Source: Lates calcarifer (lineage: Eukaryota > Chordata > Actinopteri > Centropomidae). Taken from it: a stretch of 64,000 nucleotides of DNA. The notes under the pieces are model-generated. The model had not been told where the DNA came from and searched no databases. It saw only the letters and a list, made by a program, of their open reading frames with translations. Shown here in pieces: positions 25,601 through 37,630 of the stretch (position 1 is the first letter of the stretch; each line of letters begins with the position of its first letter). The stretch spans positions 26,188,857 to 26,252,856 of the forward strand of contig NC_066837.1 of assembly GCF_001640805.2 (NCBI RefSeq). The letters run 5' to 3'. The translations under genes and the position numbers were made by a program.

Positions 25601-26340
25601 ACATGCTAAAAGGTGAACCACAGCATATGTAATTTACATTAAGGTTACTCCACTTGAAGACAGCATTTAGAGATTTCTACAGATTAGCAGTTTTGTACAC
25701 AGAGCCAAACAGAATGAAGGTTTACATGACATGTTGCATTTCTCTCATTAGCTGATTCATATTTCATTGGAATTTATGAGCATTGGGTCTCAGGGAGCAG
25801 AAGGTTGGCTTTGATTCAGAAAAAACATTTACATTCGATCTCCACTTCATCAATACAGCAAATGGGTGTTTGCGGCAAATATGAAAATAGGATACAAAGT
25901 AACACTGGTGCTATCATATTCATTCATGTGTATTTTTGTCTGTCTAATGTTGCAAAGTGCATTCCTAGTTATTTATGCCACAAACCCTTTTGTGAACTGA
26001 CTGATGGCAAAAGCTTTAGATCATGAATCTCTTCTATCCTGTTAGTGAGATATCTGTCTACTAATACTGAGACTGAAGTAAAGGAGGAAGACAGAAACAG
26101 ACATCATAGGCATCAGCTGTATTCAGGTTTTCTCAGTAAGATACAGACAAACAGCCACTGGCTTTACTCTTTATTAGAGTAATTAATCCACTGGCGTGAG
26201 CAATTGGATTGGGTCTAGTAAATGAAGTCCACTAATGACGATGATGTTTTTCACACCAGTTTACTTGATGTGTCTTCTGCCAAATGTTCTAACTGGCAAT
26301 TTGAAAAATAGTTCTCATAAGCCTTTTGGTTACTTTATTA
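22601..26340. other. Non-coding stretch
   Basis: Contains TG-rich DNA (about 22808-22840), GA-rich DNA (22925-23040), a repeat-like block at 23760-24080 and a small hairpin at 24470-24495. Otherwise AT-rich without recognisable features. Confidence 0.5.
23760..24080. repeat. Probable teleost dispersed repeat fragment
   Basis: Carries CCTAAACCTAACCAACTAG followed by GTGCCTAAACCTACACAAAC, a pair of motifs that recurs in repeats of many fish genomes. Limits are approximate and the family is not assigned. Confidence 0.4.
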
Positions 26341-26374
26341 TGTTAGCTTGTACAAACCAAGCATGTCAAGGAGA

Positions 26375-26890
26375 GAAATAAGGGCTGTCTTTAACAAACA
26401 CAGTAAGCTGGAGTGGTCCACAAACACAGAGACTATCTACAAGAAGGGCTTCGGGCCGGCTCTACTTCCTAAGGAGGCTCAGGGCTTTCAACGTGTGCAA
26501 CAAGATGCTCCACATGTTCTATCAGTCTGTTGTTGAGAACAACCTCTTCTTTGCTGTGGTGTGCTGGGGCACTGGCATCAAAGCAAAGAACGGCAACAGA
26601 CTGAACAAACTGATCAGAAAGGCTGAGTCTGTTGTTGGCGCTAAGCTACCCACCTGGGAAGAGGTGGTCAAGGACAGAATGCTGGCAAAACTGCTGGCAA
26701 TTATGGACAATCCCTCCCACCCCCTCCTCAAGTCCCTGAACACTCTCAGGAGCAGCTTTAGCATCAGACTCCTACAACCCAGCTGTCTGAAGGAGCGATA
26801 CAGAAAATCGTTCCTGCCTAGTGCCATCAGACTTTTCATCTGGCCAGTCAAACCTGACAGCATGGAACTGCACTATTCACTTATTTAATT
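26375..26890 (+). mobile_element. LINE reverse-transcriptase C-terminal remnant
   Basis: Encodes NKHSKLEWSTNTETIYKKG in one frame, then after a frameshift near 26447-26460 RLYFLRRLRAFNVCNKMLHM and an open run to 26888 (FYQSVVENNLFFAVVCWGTG, GNRLNKLIRKAESVVGAKLP, ERYRKSFLPSAIRLF). This is the region downstream of the catalytic motifs of fish LINEs, probably the L2/CR1 group. It is 5'-truncated, as is usual for LINE insertions. Clade not certain. Confidence 0.8.
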
Positions 26891-26924
26891 ATTTAACTAC
26901 CTAAACCTACAAAGAGCAAGCTGG

Positions 26925-27145
26925 TTATATGCTAGTATGCTAACTTCAGTAGAGGGTATGATCAAACTACAAGCAAAACATTGCCATTGCTCTCCACCAT
27001 TGGAGACAGTTCTTGCAGAGGAAAGGAATAAAGTCTGATGCTAAGCTTGCAACGTTTGTCTAGGCTGGCAAGTAAACAGCTGTTCATGCAAATGTTGGCT
27101 GTGCATGTAGTGATAGCAAAATTTACAAATAGCCCCTTTAATGTT
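26925..27145 (-). mobile_element. Copy of the AAAGG-ended small inverted-repeat element
   Basis: Read on the minus strand it starts TTAAAGGGGCTATTTGTAAA and continues CAACATTTGCATGAACAGCT, paralleling the left ends of the elements at 12544 and 50946. The other end is unclear, next to the LINE remnant. Confidence 0.5.
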
Positions 27146-29400
27146 ATCACTGCAGTTGTTCAAATCACCAATGAATGGATTCCAGGCCTACATAAAGCTA
27201 TGTAACTGAGTAAAACTTGAACACAGAACTTAACTTTATTGACCATAGTTTTCCCCATCATACCAAAAAAGCACCAAACTGTGACTAAAGGACTGAGGTA
27301 TGTGTATTACTACAAAAGTTGTATACTGTTTCACTTTTAGGTATTACACAGCAACACAAGTTATTGAGATAAAATACAAAGTAAAAGAAAGATCACTGAA
27401 TCAGCAGGCAGGTATCAGTTTATCACCGATCTCTGTCCAATAAGAACTGATGGATATACTCTGATGAGCCACCTGCACTAAAAGTGTTTAAAGAATTATT
27501 TCTGCTGTTGTGGGAAAACCCTTTAATCAGGAGTTTCAGACTGAAGCCAAACCTGGCTGAAAATGCTGTCTATATAGCAAAGAAGATTGAGGTTGACCTA
27601 AAACCTTTTAGACCCTATTAGAGCAGTTCCTCTTCACCTCTTTACTTTATGACTCACCACTGTGCAGTAATAAGTCAGGGAAAGCTGGATTTTTTTATTT
27701 CTTTTTTGCTCCCACACCTTCATATCTTAAGATGTTTTGAGAAGCTTTTTCAGGGGCTTTACCTCTCACAATGTTAAGGTTTCAAAAGTATCTCAAGTTT
27801 AGCACAATGTGAGGTCTTATTTTGAGTTTTGGGGTCGAGAGTTCAATATGTTATTTCATTTTCGTTTGAAAAAATAACAAAATTTGACTCTGCTTCTTAT
27901 TTTACCATTGAGTTTAAAGCTTTGAGGCTCTGACAGTGAAGGAGCTGAGGGAGATTTGGTTACATCAGGGACTAAAGCTGAACAATGCCCTTGTGTCTGC
28001 CTGTATGCATGCATAATTTCATGAAAAGCACTTTGTTAACATTGATCTTGAAACATGCTATACTAATAAACCTTATCATTATTATTGTTGTCATTTAATA
28101 GTAACGGCAATAATAATAATCTTTTCAAGTATCCATGTACATCATTTATGTCTGAAAGTGTGCTGCTATTAGTGTGTATGTACTGTATGTTTGTTTGTGT
28201 ACACAGTTACGCACAAAGAGGTTGACAGACACACCCCAAGTTTTCGCTCAGTATTAAACTTGACAAATACGAAGCATCAAAAATGTAGCAGAGCCTAAAA
28301 ATAACATCATAAATTAGTAAAGCCTGGGAGGGCCGTCAGAACGCTGCCGGCCTCATATTCTTCCTCTTCCTCTTCTGTTTCAATTCTGTGCTGAGAGTCA
28401 GGGCTTGCTTTGTACTCATGTCTCTTCATGAAACACAGCTACAAATCTACACTGTACACACCCACTGGTCTGGGCACATGCAGTTCACATGCAGATGGGA
28501 GTCAAGCCTCATGCACAGCACCTAAGAGTGCTACTTTGTATTAGGCATGTTAGCATATTACAATGGCACCAAGACAGTGTGCTGTGTTTCAAGAGGCTGA
28601 AGCATGATGCAGCAAAATATATGGCGCAACATCTTACTGTAAAATGCATGTAGTAGTGTATGTCTGTGTGTGTATGTCTATGTGTGCACACAGTTAAATG
28701 TGTAACTTTGTGGCTGTGCATGTTCCTGCTTGCAGTGATGCATTAGTAAAACATTTTGAATTTCACACAGACAGCGTGCTATTAGTTTATGCATCAATTC
28801 TTTAGCAGAAGTTAGAAAATGACCAGAGTCATTTGCTTTGGAAGGAGCCAGGGTGATGTCTCAGTCTGTATCTATTTAAATCGACTTAAGTGAAACATCT
28901 AGATCTCTAGGACCACCTTCATCAAACCTTCCAGTCGTTTCTCAGCCAGTTACTAAGCTTAAAAATCCCTTTTATCCACCTGCCTCTTCCCCTTCACGTA
29001 CACCCCTCCTTGATCATGTAACGCCGGTGTACTGAGACAGGTAGTCGCTGAATGGGTGGTACCTTTCACCTGCACTCTCCCAGCTGGAGTGTGAGTGTTC
29101 TTTATTTTGGGGGGGTGGGGGTGGCATTTGTTCACTGACTGTATTATATATAAGAGTTGACTAAAGTTAATAACATTAGAGTTTTCATTTTTCTGCTTGT
29201 TAAACTATAAACTGGCAAACAGTGAGCTAGTGGAATAATGGACATTTGAGCACGTTACCTTTGTATTTCTCTTAACCAATCGAGCCAAAGCACCGTCATT
29301 TGCTAGCTAGCTTGCAGCGAGACAGTAAAGGGAAACAAATACAATTTCTATTGACAGATATCTGTATTTGGCACTTTTATATCTAGGCGTTAACCAGCCT
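27146..29400. other. Non-coding stretch left of the CpG-rich region
   Basis: Mostly AT-rich. Contains a LINE-tail-like segment (28020-28090) and a TATATATAAG run at 29144-29153, with an ACCAATC box near 29276, both upstream of a possible rightward start. No exon recognised. Confidence 0.45.
28020..28090 (+). repeat. LINE 3'-tail-like segment
   Basis: Reads CTTGAAACATGCTATACTAA followed by AAACC and ATTATTATTG. It matches the usual fish non-LTR tail pattern (GAAA.GTGCTATATAAATAAA then simple repeat). Confidence 0.45.
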
Positions 29401-29439
29401 AGTTGACTGTATATTAATTAGGTGTAAAGACCTTACTGA

Positions 29440-29740
29440 GTAGCGGGTATCCTCTCGGTAATCCCCTCCTGAGCGCAGGGCGGGCCGTCCCGACCGACCT
29501 GGACGTGGAACAACTTCGAAAAGACCCGCAAAAAAGCGGAACCTTCCTCAGACAGTGAGGAAGTCACTTAATCCATATCATCTGGCAGGTTCAGACAGCA
29601 CGAGGAGCACGGCTTAAGATCCCCATTAGAAATAAAAAGGTGCGTTTGATAAAGTCCCAGAGCAGGTGAGCGCGCGAGATGCAGACGGGTGAGACGGACG
29701 CAGCTTAAGCGACGGTAATCTCCTCTCACTCCCTTAACAC
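29440..29740. promoter_or_regulatory. CpG-rich candidate promoter / first exon
   Basis: About twenty CpG in 270 bases (29455-29725), far above anything else outside coding exons. The plus strand has three good donor sites, AAAAAG|GTGCGT (29639), GAGCAG|GTGAGC (29665) and GACGG|GTGAGA (29688), and no ATG between 29461 and 29665, which fits an untranslated exon of a rightward gene. A weaker minus-strand donor CTCA|GTAAGG ends at 29437 and would fit an untranslated first exon for frmpd1, 18 kb upstream of its ATG exon. Direction is not settled; a bidirectional promoter is possible. Confidence 0.5.
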
Positions 29741-29747
29741 TCCTTCG

Positions 29748-29815
<68 letters not shown>

Positions 29816-29830
29816 GAACGCGCGCGCACA
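29748..29830. repeat. (CT)n(CA)n(CG)n compound microsatellite
   Basis: A CT tract with one CG interruption, then CA x9, then GAACGCGCGCGC. It borders the CpG-rich region. Confidence 0.97.
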
Positions 29831-30479
29831 TAAAGTTTTAATAGTGATGATGAGGTCTTCGCTTCATAAAAAGAACTGTGGATACACACAGCGAGCTCAC
29901 TATGCACACCTGCATCTCTCATTCTCTGTTTGTTTCTGCCCCTTGTGCGGATTTGAAGGCTACGTGCACGTGCTCGCGTGCGTGAAGACCGCAAGAGGCT
30001 GTGCTCTCACCCTGTGGAAACATAAACCTACAGTTCTTACAGTAAATATCCAGTAAACACAAACATCGACAACAAACAACTTTACCATGGTGTCTTTTCT
30101 TATTCTTATTTTTTCTTTAGAACTATGTGTCTGTATGTGACTCCGTGGCACGGGCATACGATAGATAGACAGATAGATACGCCGTTAATTGGCCTCTGTC
30201 GCCTCCTACTGGCGTCAGTGTTTTCCTGCCACTCACTACACTCTATTCAAATACATACACAACGTTCCTTTCAAGCTTGATTGTATTTCCAGTGGTCTCT
30301 GGTGGTTGGATCATTTGCTGCCAATGCATTATGGCCAGCTAAATAGTAAAGCATAAGTTATATTGGTATCAATGTTGGAGTGAGTCATGTTTGCTGCCAA
30401 TGCATTAGCAGTATTGGAGTGCTTTATAATGGTGCATGTGGATATTTATAACTGTTGGCATCACATCTGGTTATGAGTA

Positions 30480-30725
30480 CCTGTGATTTCTCAGTGTGGA
30501 GATTGCATGTTTCCCTGTACTGCATGGTTTCCTCCAGGTGCTCCAGCTTCCTCCCACAGTCTAAAGACGTGCAGGTTAGGTTAACTGGTGACTCTAAATT
30601 GCCCGTACATGTGAATGTCAGTGTCTCCATATGTATGCCCTTCCATAGATTGCCTCTTTGCAAATGTCAGCTAGGATTGGCTCCTGTCCCCCTACAACCC
30701 TTAAAGATATTAGATGGATTAGCCA
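30480..30725 (+). repeat. Teleost dispersed repeat (GTGTGGAG...GCATG family)
   Basis: Contains GTGTGGAGATTGCATGTTTC, CTCCAGCTTCCTCCCACAGT, CTAAATTGCCCGTA and TGTCAGCTAGGATTGGCTCC, the signature order of a very common fish interspersed repeat. Degenerate; family name not assigned. A second fragment is at 37546-37630. Confidence 0.75.
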
Positions 30726-31053
30726 AAAACACATTACTATCTAGCTGTGTCAAGAAATTTAATTTATAGACAAAACAATACAATGACAGTACCAGAAAAA
30801 TAGTAAGAAAGTTATACATACTTTTTTTTGTGTTTATTTTATGTAGTGAATTGAGTTCAATTGTGGTGCTTAGTAACAGTCTGATGACAGCAGCCCTCTT
30901 GGGCTGTAACAGGAATCAACTGTTTCCTACATTACTAACTTAAAGTTAGTAATGCAGTTTGCTCATCTGGCCACAAGATGTCAGTGTTACATAGCTATAC
31001 TGCTGCCTCCTTGCTCTCTTTTTGTCTTTCTTTCTGTCTCATGTTTATCCACC

Positions 31054-31088
<35 letters not shown>

Positions 31089-33400
31089 GACTCACATGCA
31101 GCTTTAGCACTTGTCCACCCTCCATGCTGCCTTTATTAATAATATCATAACCACACAGTCCACTTCCAGTCACCACTCAAGCTCCTTTATCCTCTCTAGG
31201 AAGCCCACACTGCCATGCACGTCTATTCTAATTTAACAGAGATTAGGAGAGGAAACCCTTTTGTTGCTCTTGTTTCGACCCCCCCATTTTGTGGTCGGTT
31301 TGTTCTCTGTCCTTGGCCGTCAGCTGGTGGACAGAACTATTTTGGGTGGGTGCGAGGGGATTTTTTGGCCTGTTGATTGTACTGAGTCATAAGAATTGGC
31401 TCTACTGTTAAACTAGAGGAGGGAGACAGGCTGCAGTGGGAGAAGAAGCATATTCTAGTGCTAAAATGAGGGAAGAGATAGGATTTTATTCTCATGAAGT
31501 GATGACAAAGAGGTAAATAAAACAAAACAACAAAAGCCTAATCAAATTAAGAGATAATTGGACCACAAGAAAAGGAAGAAGAAGAGACAGAGGGCAAGTG
31601 TCAGAGGTCATCATGTTGCTTGTGGCTCAGGCTTCGTGAAACATGTTTATCGTTTTTTCAATTTTTTTGCCACTGCTTTAAATAAGCACAGCATCAAGAC
31701 TGTTAACCAGAAATACATTTCTCCTCTTGACCGAATGTTCCAAATTCCAAAGGAAAGTCCAACAAACTATTGTACTGACTACAGAACTGAGGCTATACAC
31801 ATTCTTATTGCTTCCTTTCCCCTTTCCTCTCTATATGGAGATGAAAAGATCTTTCATGTTGTTTCCTCTTGTTGCATTATTTATTGCCGTGTGGCGCTTT
31901 ATTAGCTGGTTTCATCTCAGATTTCGCAGGCTGTTTTTGGGGAAGCCTTTGAAATGTGTTTCTGACTCCAAACAATCCTTTTCCCGCTTTCTCTCACTTG
32001 TTCCAGTTGCTTCCTCTCTCATGATAAAAACCCCCTAGTTTTTCAAAGCGAATTGAGCTACCCTCTGAAGCCAAAATCCATTCAATACTGTCCTAAGGAA
32101 GGGAGATGTTGTTCTTGTTTCGTGGCTGACATGAAAGGAGAACAGAGGATCCTCTTTGTCATTAGCCTTATTAGCATCATTAGCACAGTATGGATGAACT
32201 TCAAATGACTGGCTTGGAGTTATTTGTGTTACCATAGAAGCAACATGAGTACTATTTTATGTTCTGTGTTGGAGACTATTGCATTTAGAACGAAGTGGAT
32301 GGGTTATGAAGAAAGCTGATATGTTTCAAATGCAACCACTAGATGGTAGAGCAACTCCTGATACAAAATGAGACGTGATGAAAGAGAAGAGAATTAGAAT
32401 TACTGGAACTTGTTAGAGTTTTTCTTTTTTAAATGACACATTATCTCACATTAAAACAAGTCTGTTGGAATCCAGTATTAACAAACAATTATAAGGTATA
32501 CACATTTCCTGAAATCTTTTGGAATACTACATATTTACTGATATATTGTCAGTGCCTCTCAGAAAAAGCCTGTATATTGTCAAAGTGAAACAAAGAGAGA
32601 GGACAAAACAAAAAACATCCAATTCAGCAGCACAGTAAAAATTGTTTGATGGACCTGCCATCCTAGTTTTCTGTTACAGACCTGGAATTACTTGAATGGG
32701 CATAGCTAATCAAACACCATTTATGAGTGGTATATCAACTAGTATGTCTCAATTAGTCACCACAAAATGCATGGTAAAGTAGCCATGTATATCACTGGTT
32801 TGCTGGATGACCCTTGGGATCATGAAGTAGTTTTTGTGAAGGGGCCAAGAATGTGCATGTTTTCAGTGCAACTAAACATTTCAGTAGATGGTCTGACTGA
32901 TTGGCTTGGATTCAACCAGAGAGGAGAAAACTAGAATGAAATCAGTACTATATGGAATTATATGATTATATTATGTTTGGCAAGAATGAAAAGTGGCAGC
33001 ATAGGCCCATTTGTCAGTCCTACCTGATTAAGATCAACAGCTGAAACATGTTTGTGTGCATCTTGTCCATCTTGATTGTATTGTACCTTGAAAGGTACCA
33101 TACCCTGCACCCTCACAGTGCCCACTGGTGGTATGCAGAAACAGAAGTGTTCTTTAATTAGTGAAACAAAACACAAGACAGAATGTAACACAACAGGTGA
33201 TTGGGCAAAGTTGTTGTGTAATAGTACAACATACATTTTAAAGTCTGACACCAAGGGCCCATCACACCAGGTGAGAATTGAGATGAAGGCAAAAGAAAAA
33301 AAAAAGTGAGGAGATTTTTGATAGCATACAAACAATTGGTGGTGGGGGTGGAAACCTATGTAAACTTAATGGTTCAGCGTTTTTTTCCCTCCTTCTTTTT
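30726..33400. other. Non-coding stretch
   Basis: AT-rich with a (CA)15 microsatellite at 31055-31085. No exon or known repeat family recognised. Confidence 0.5.
31055..31085. repeat. (CA)15 microsatellite
   Basis: Perfect CA run. Confidence 0.97.
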
Positions 33401-33620
33401 CTCAACACGACCTCTTGCATCTTTATCAGGAAGCTTCAACCACTCAGTTGATGGTGGATAAGCCCAGCAGGCTTGATTTGGTTTGAACTAGTCTTTTATT
33501 CATTCCATCTCTCCCAGTACCCACACCTCCACCATGGCCCGGTTTCTCCTGGCAGGCCTTAATCTCTCTCCCTAATCGGCTGCAGACGTGAGGCTTTGCC
33601 ATTCCCCACAGGCCTGTGCA
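33400..33620. promoter_or_regulatory. Possible conserved non-coding island
   Basis: Unique, balanced-composition DNA in an AT-rich setting, including CCTAATCGGCTGCAGACGTG. No open frame of note. Call rests on sequence character only. Confidence 0.2.
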
Positions 33621-34019
33621 TGGGATATGGCCAAGTTTTCAGAGTGAGTGAAGAGGTAGTAAGTGCAACAATGGCAGAAATGTTGTCACTTTCACTGTGC
33701 GTGCCACCTTTCTGTCTGGTGTCTTTTTTTCCAAATCTGTTTAGATGAGGAGAGGGAGCACATGCTACTGTGGAGAGGCTGAGGTCATGCTACATCATGT
33801 CTAAATGTCAGCAGAATTAATGAACCCAGAGTAATCAGCTGATCTCTGCATTTGAGACCACTTGGGTCCAGCTTCAAACGCAAACCAGTACTTTGATTCT
33901 CTGAGGGGAGCCTTCCTTAAGATTCCTATTGCGAACCCAAGTCATAATAAACACACATAAACAGCTCTGTCTTTCATGTCAGCCTTATAAAAGAGGAATA
34001 AATAAGTACAGTCCACTTC

Positions 34020-34210
34020 AGTGAGGGCCTTTGTGGAAAGGAAGCAGCTGGAGATGGCACTGGGCCCTGGTATTGTTTGCCAGCAGCTCCCTAATCGGAC
34101 CATGGTGCCTTGCTGGCGTCTCTTGGAGAAGCGGGCAGAACACGTCACCCACATAAAAGAGACAGTCTTGAGTCTGGAGGTGGTGCAATGGCCACTATGG
34201 GTCACTTTGT
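34020..34210. promoter_or_regulatory. Possible conserved non-coding island or unrecognised exon
   Basis: GC-richer block, open on the plus strand for 102 codons from 34021 and open on the minus strand too (33942-34343). Neither product resembles a known protein and the splice context is poor. Confidence 0.2.
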
Positions 34211-36590
34211 TGTCAGTGCTTTGTTTGGATGAATGCCTCCTCACTTCTTGGACATTGTTGTTCATGTCAGTGATTAATTTTATGGAACTAAGAGTGATCA
34301 AATTTCCTCTGATAATTTCTTCAGAATAACAGAGATCAAACAAAACATCTTGTTATGTGAGGATGGAAATTGTGCATGGCTCCAAGGTTTACTTTGGACT
34401 TACCCCTGTTGAACCTCTTGTATGGGACTTGCATTAGAGGATTTCTGGGCCTGAATATTGAACAATATGGTATTTTTCTCTCTCCCTTTCTCTGCCCTGA
34501 GTTGGTGTTTTCTTGCTAATTCTGTCTCTCCCTTAGATGTGGTTCAAGCTATTTACAATTCCAACTTTTGGAATGAGTGTCCAACTCCCTTTCGTCTGGG
34601 ATTAGATAGAAAGAGAGAGGGATGAGGGATAGGGAGGGAGCAAGAGACGGATCATAGCGCATACAGTGCTGCTGAGGACAAACTTGAAAGGATTAGGGGA
34701 AAAAACACAAAATGTCTAGCAAGTAATAAAAGTACAAGTTATTTGTTGTCAGGAACAAAGTGAGATCAGTGGGGCATTAAAGGACATCTGATTACTACTG
34801 TGAAGTCACCAGATACTGTCAGAGAAAAGTGTGGCCAGAGAACTGTATGGAATATTTACTGATAAACACAGAGCACTGGTTCCTAGCCAACTGGCAGCAC
34901 ATACTGAGAAGTAGACCGAGAAAGTGTAGAGGAGGCCAGCGATGAAGATACAGCTAAAAGAAAGAGAGAGGTATGTTTTATGTTAAAGGATATGAATGCT
35001 CAGAGGGAAATAAGGTGCTCATTAGTGCAAGGGAAGCATGTGGAGTGTACAGAGTTCATATTTTTCAGATGACTGGTCAAATGTTTGGTCACATCTATCA
35101 CCTAATCATTATCATCATTAATATGCAGTATGTTTTGATTAAAAAAAATCTGTATTTGCTTGCCCTTCACAGATTTACGTGCAGTGACAGTGCAAAGTCA
35201 AAATCCTTTAAACTTCTCTGAGCAGCATCGAGTGCTGCATGAAATGCATGTGAATGTCGACAGTTTCAGGATGTCACAAAAATTGTCAGACATAGGTCTC
35301 TCAAATGTGTGTTAGAAAATGTTAGAAATGTATGGGGGAGGGGTTTCACAAAATGTTTGACAAGGTCTTCATTTGAAGCATACATATACCTTTACACTGC
35401 TTTCAAACCATAGGCACAAGTGCAGTATTGCCCCAGAGCATTATTTACAATGGAGAGTGGGGCTGTCAAGAGTCAGCTGAACCATAATGACATGCACAGC
35501 TATGATTTTCCACAAGATTTTGAAGCTAAAGTTCAACTAAATTGAGCTTGGACCATAATACGCTGACCCCCCACAAGCAGGTTGAATGAAATTCCAGTCC
35601 TGACAGGAGGCCAAAGTTATGATGGTACTAATTTCGCTGAGAAATTTTTTTATTATGTGTCTCTGAATTTCCAATTATAAAACTCTACTCTTTGATCCAT
35701 GGAATGGATTAATTATTATCATGATTTTTTCCTATAGCATTCTGTTAGCTGTTTTGTAGGATGGGCAATACTCAGTGTAATGTCCTTCATTATTCTTTGC
35801 ACATTTCTTGTCAAAGATGGAGGTAGTTTACCCTGCTATCAGCCGACCAGAAGTCAAGTTGTATGTTACTGAGGCTGACATAGTGAGTGCCATTAACTAA
35901 CTGATGATGTGGCTGCTGCGCATACTAGCAGGGCACAAGTTGGACACAAAGCAGTCTATATGTGCAGCATGCCAACACATGCTGGCCTTGTGTTCAGGAG
36001 GCTGTCTGTCTTCAATGCACATTGTTAGACCTTTTCTCTATCACACACAGAAGAAAGAGAAAGACACACAAAGAGAGAGAAACCTTCATTTTCCTTTCTA
36101 TCTGGTCAAGATCTAGCTGACATGCAGATGAATACAGTAAATCTCTATGAGAAAAACTGTTTTTTTAACCATCGAAAGACTGGAACTTGAGAAGGACCCT
36201 GAGAAGCTGATCACCTGAATCTTACCTTTCTTTCCATAAGACTTTGGATTATCTGCCATCGGTTAACATTTGCTGTTTTGAGCATAATTAGATTACTAAA
36301 GTGCTGTGAAGTTACTGTGACAGTGTTTGTGTCATGCATGAGCTGGCTATAGACTAAGGCCTACTCATTTCCATGGGAATGTTCTGACATTTTTGCAAAG
36401 TTTCAGAATGCACAATAGATAGTGTTATATACAATTGTCATCAAATAGTTCATTTTATATTCATATCCAATTTAACCAGCTGAGTAATGTAAGACAAATG
36501 TGTTTAACTGCTGTTCTGTTGAAACAAGTTCCACGCAGCACCATGTAAATACATTAGTCATCAACAGGAAGCTGATACTAATAGCTCCCA
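34211..36590. other. Non-coding stretch
   Basis: AT-rich with short GA-rich patches (34606-34650, 36050-36082). Nothing further recognised. Confidence 0.45.
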
Positions 36591-36599
36591 AGTTGTGGT

Positions 36600-36840
36600 T
36601 TTTGAAGGACATATGTCGAGACAATTAACCAGGGCCCGGAGGAAGCTGGTTACTGGCAACACAATGCCCCAGAGCGGCCTGATATATGCCTGTCTGATAA
36701 ACACTTTGGTCAGAGGAAAACCAAGTGTCAGCCGGATATGCTTTTGAAGTCTGTTTGTATTGTTTTTTGCAGATAAAAGAGACAGGTGCCTTTTTTGTCG
36801 GAGGCTGGAGGAATGTGAGAAAAGAAGCTGCCATTTTGTG
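36600..36840. promoter_or_regulatory. Possible conserved non-coding island
   Basis: Block with GACAATTAACCAGGGCCCGG, GAGCGGCCTGATATATGCC and CTGATAAACACTTTGG; CCGGAGG and GCGGCC are rare words in this desert. No coding potential seen. Confidence 0.25.
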
Positions 36841-37545
36841 TCATTATATCCTCTTTCATATTGGTTCCCATTGAAAAAGGCATGTACAGTATTTACAGGA
36901 AAGGCAAAGCTCCATTACCTGCTAGTTTTATGTTACCTTGAGGTAGTGGAGGTTAAAAAGACTGCTGGCCTTTGATGAAATGGAGCAACACTTAAGCCCC
37001 AGAAACCAAGGGTCTTTGATCACTTAACCTGATCTTCTTATATTTAATAGCAAGACCCAAGGAACAAGCATGGGAACGGGCTGCACCTCCTTTGATGATC
37101 TGAACATGTGCACCTCCAACAGAGGAAACATCACAATGCAATGGTATAAATCATACAGCCAAGACAAGACTTTGAAGAGACTGTGTCTGTAAATAGGTAC
37201 ACCCAAACAGGCATGCAGAATTCCTCTTCAAATTTTCCATGTATTGAGTGTCAAAAAAACCTTTCTTAAAGCTGCTCTAATTAACATTTTTATACTAATG
37301 ATGGCTGAAATGACTGTATGTAATTATGATGAGGCTGTGAATACTGTGTATAAAGTATAATAATATAAAGTGAATATTGGTCTAACGTTTATCAACACAC
37401 ATCAGGTTAATGCCAGTCCTGATGCATGTCTGCTCTATGTGTAAATAAGCAACTGTTGCTAACATGTCTTTTATATCAATTTTATAAGGTCACCATATGT
37501 CAGTGGGTGGCATATGTGCCATATGTTGTTTGTCTATATGATCCA

Positions 37546-37630
37546 TACAGGGTGTACCCTACCTCTCGCCCAATGTCAGCTGGGATAGGCTCTAGCTCCC
37601 CCGTAACCCGTAACAGATAAACAGATTCAT
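37546..37630 (+). repeat. Second fragment of the GTGTGGAG...GCATG dispersed repeat
   Basis: CAGGGTGTACCCTACCTCTC followed by GCCCAATGTCAGCTGGGATA and GGCTCTAGCTCCCCCG, the 3' part of the family seen at 30480-30725, in the same orientation. Confidence 0.75.

Noticed and set aside
33942..34343. 133-codon minus-strand and 102-codon plus-strand open frames
   Set aside because: No family resemblance, both strands open over the same DNA, and no matching splice sites.
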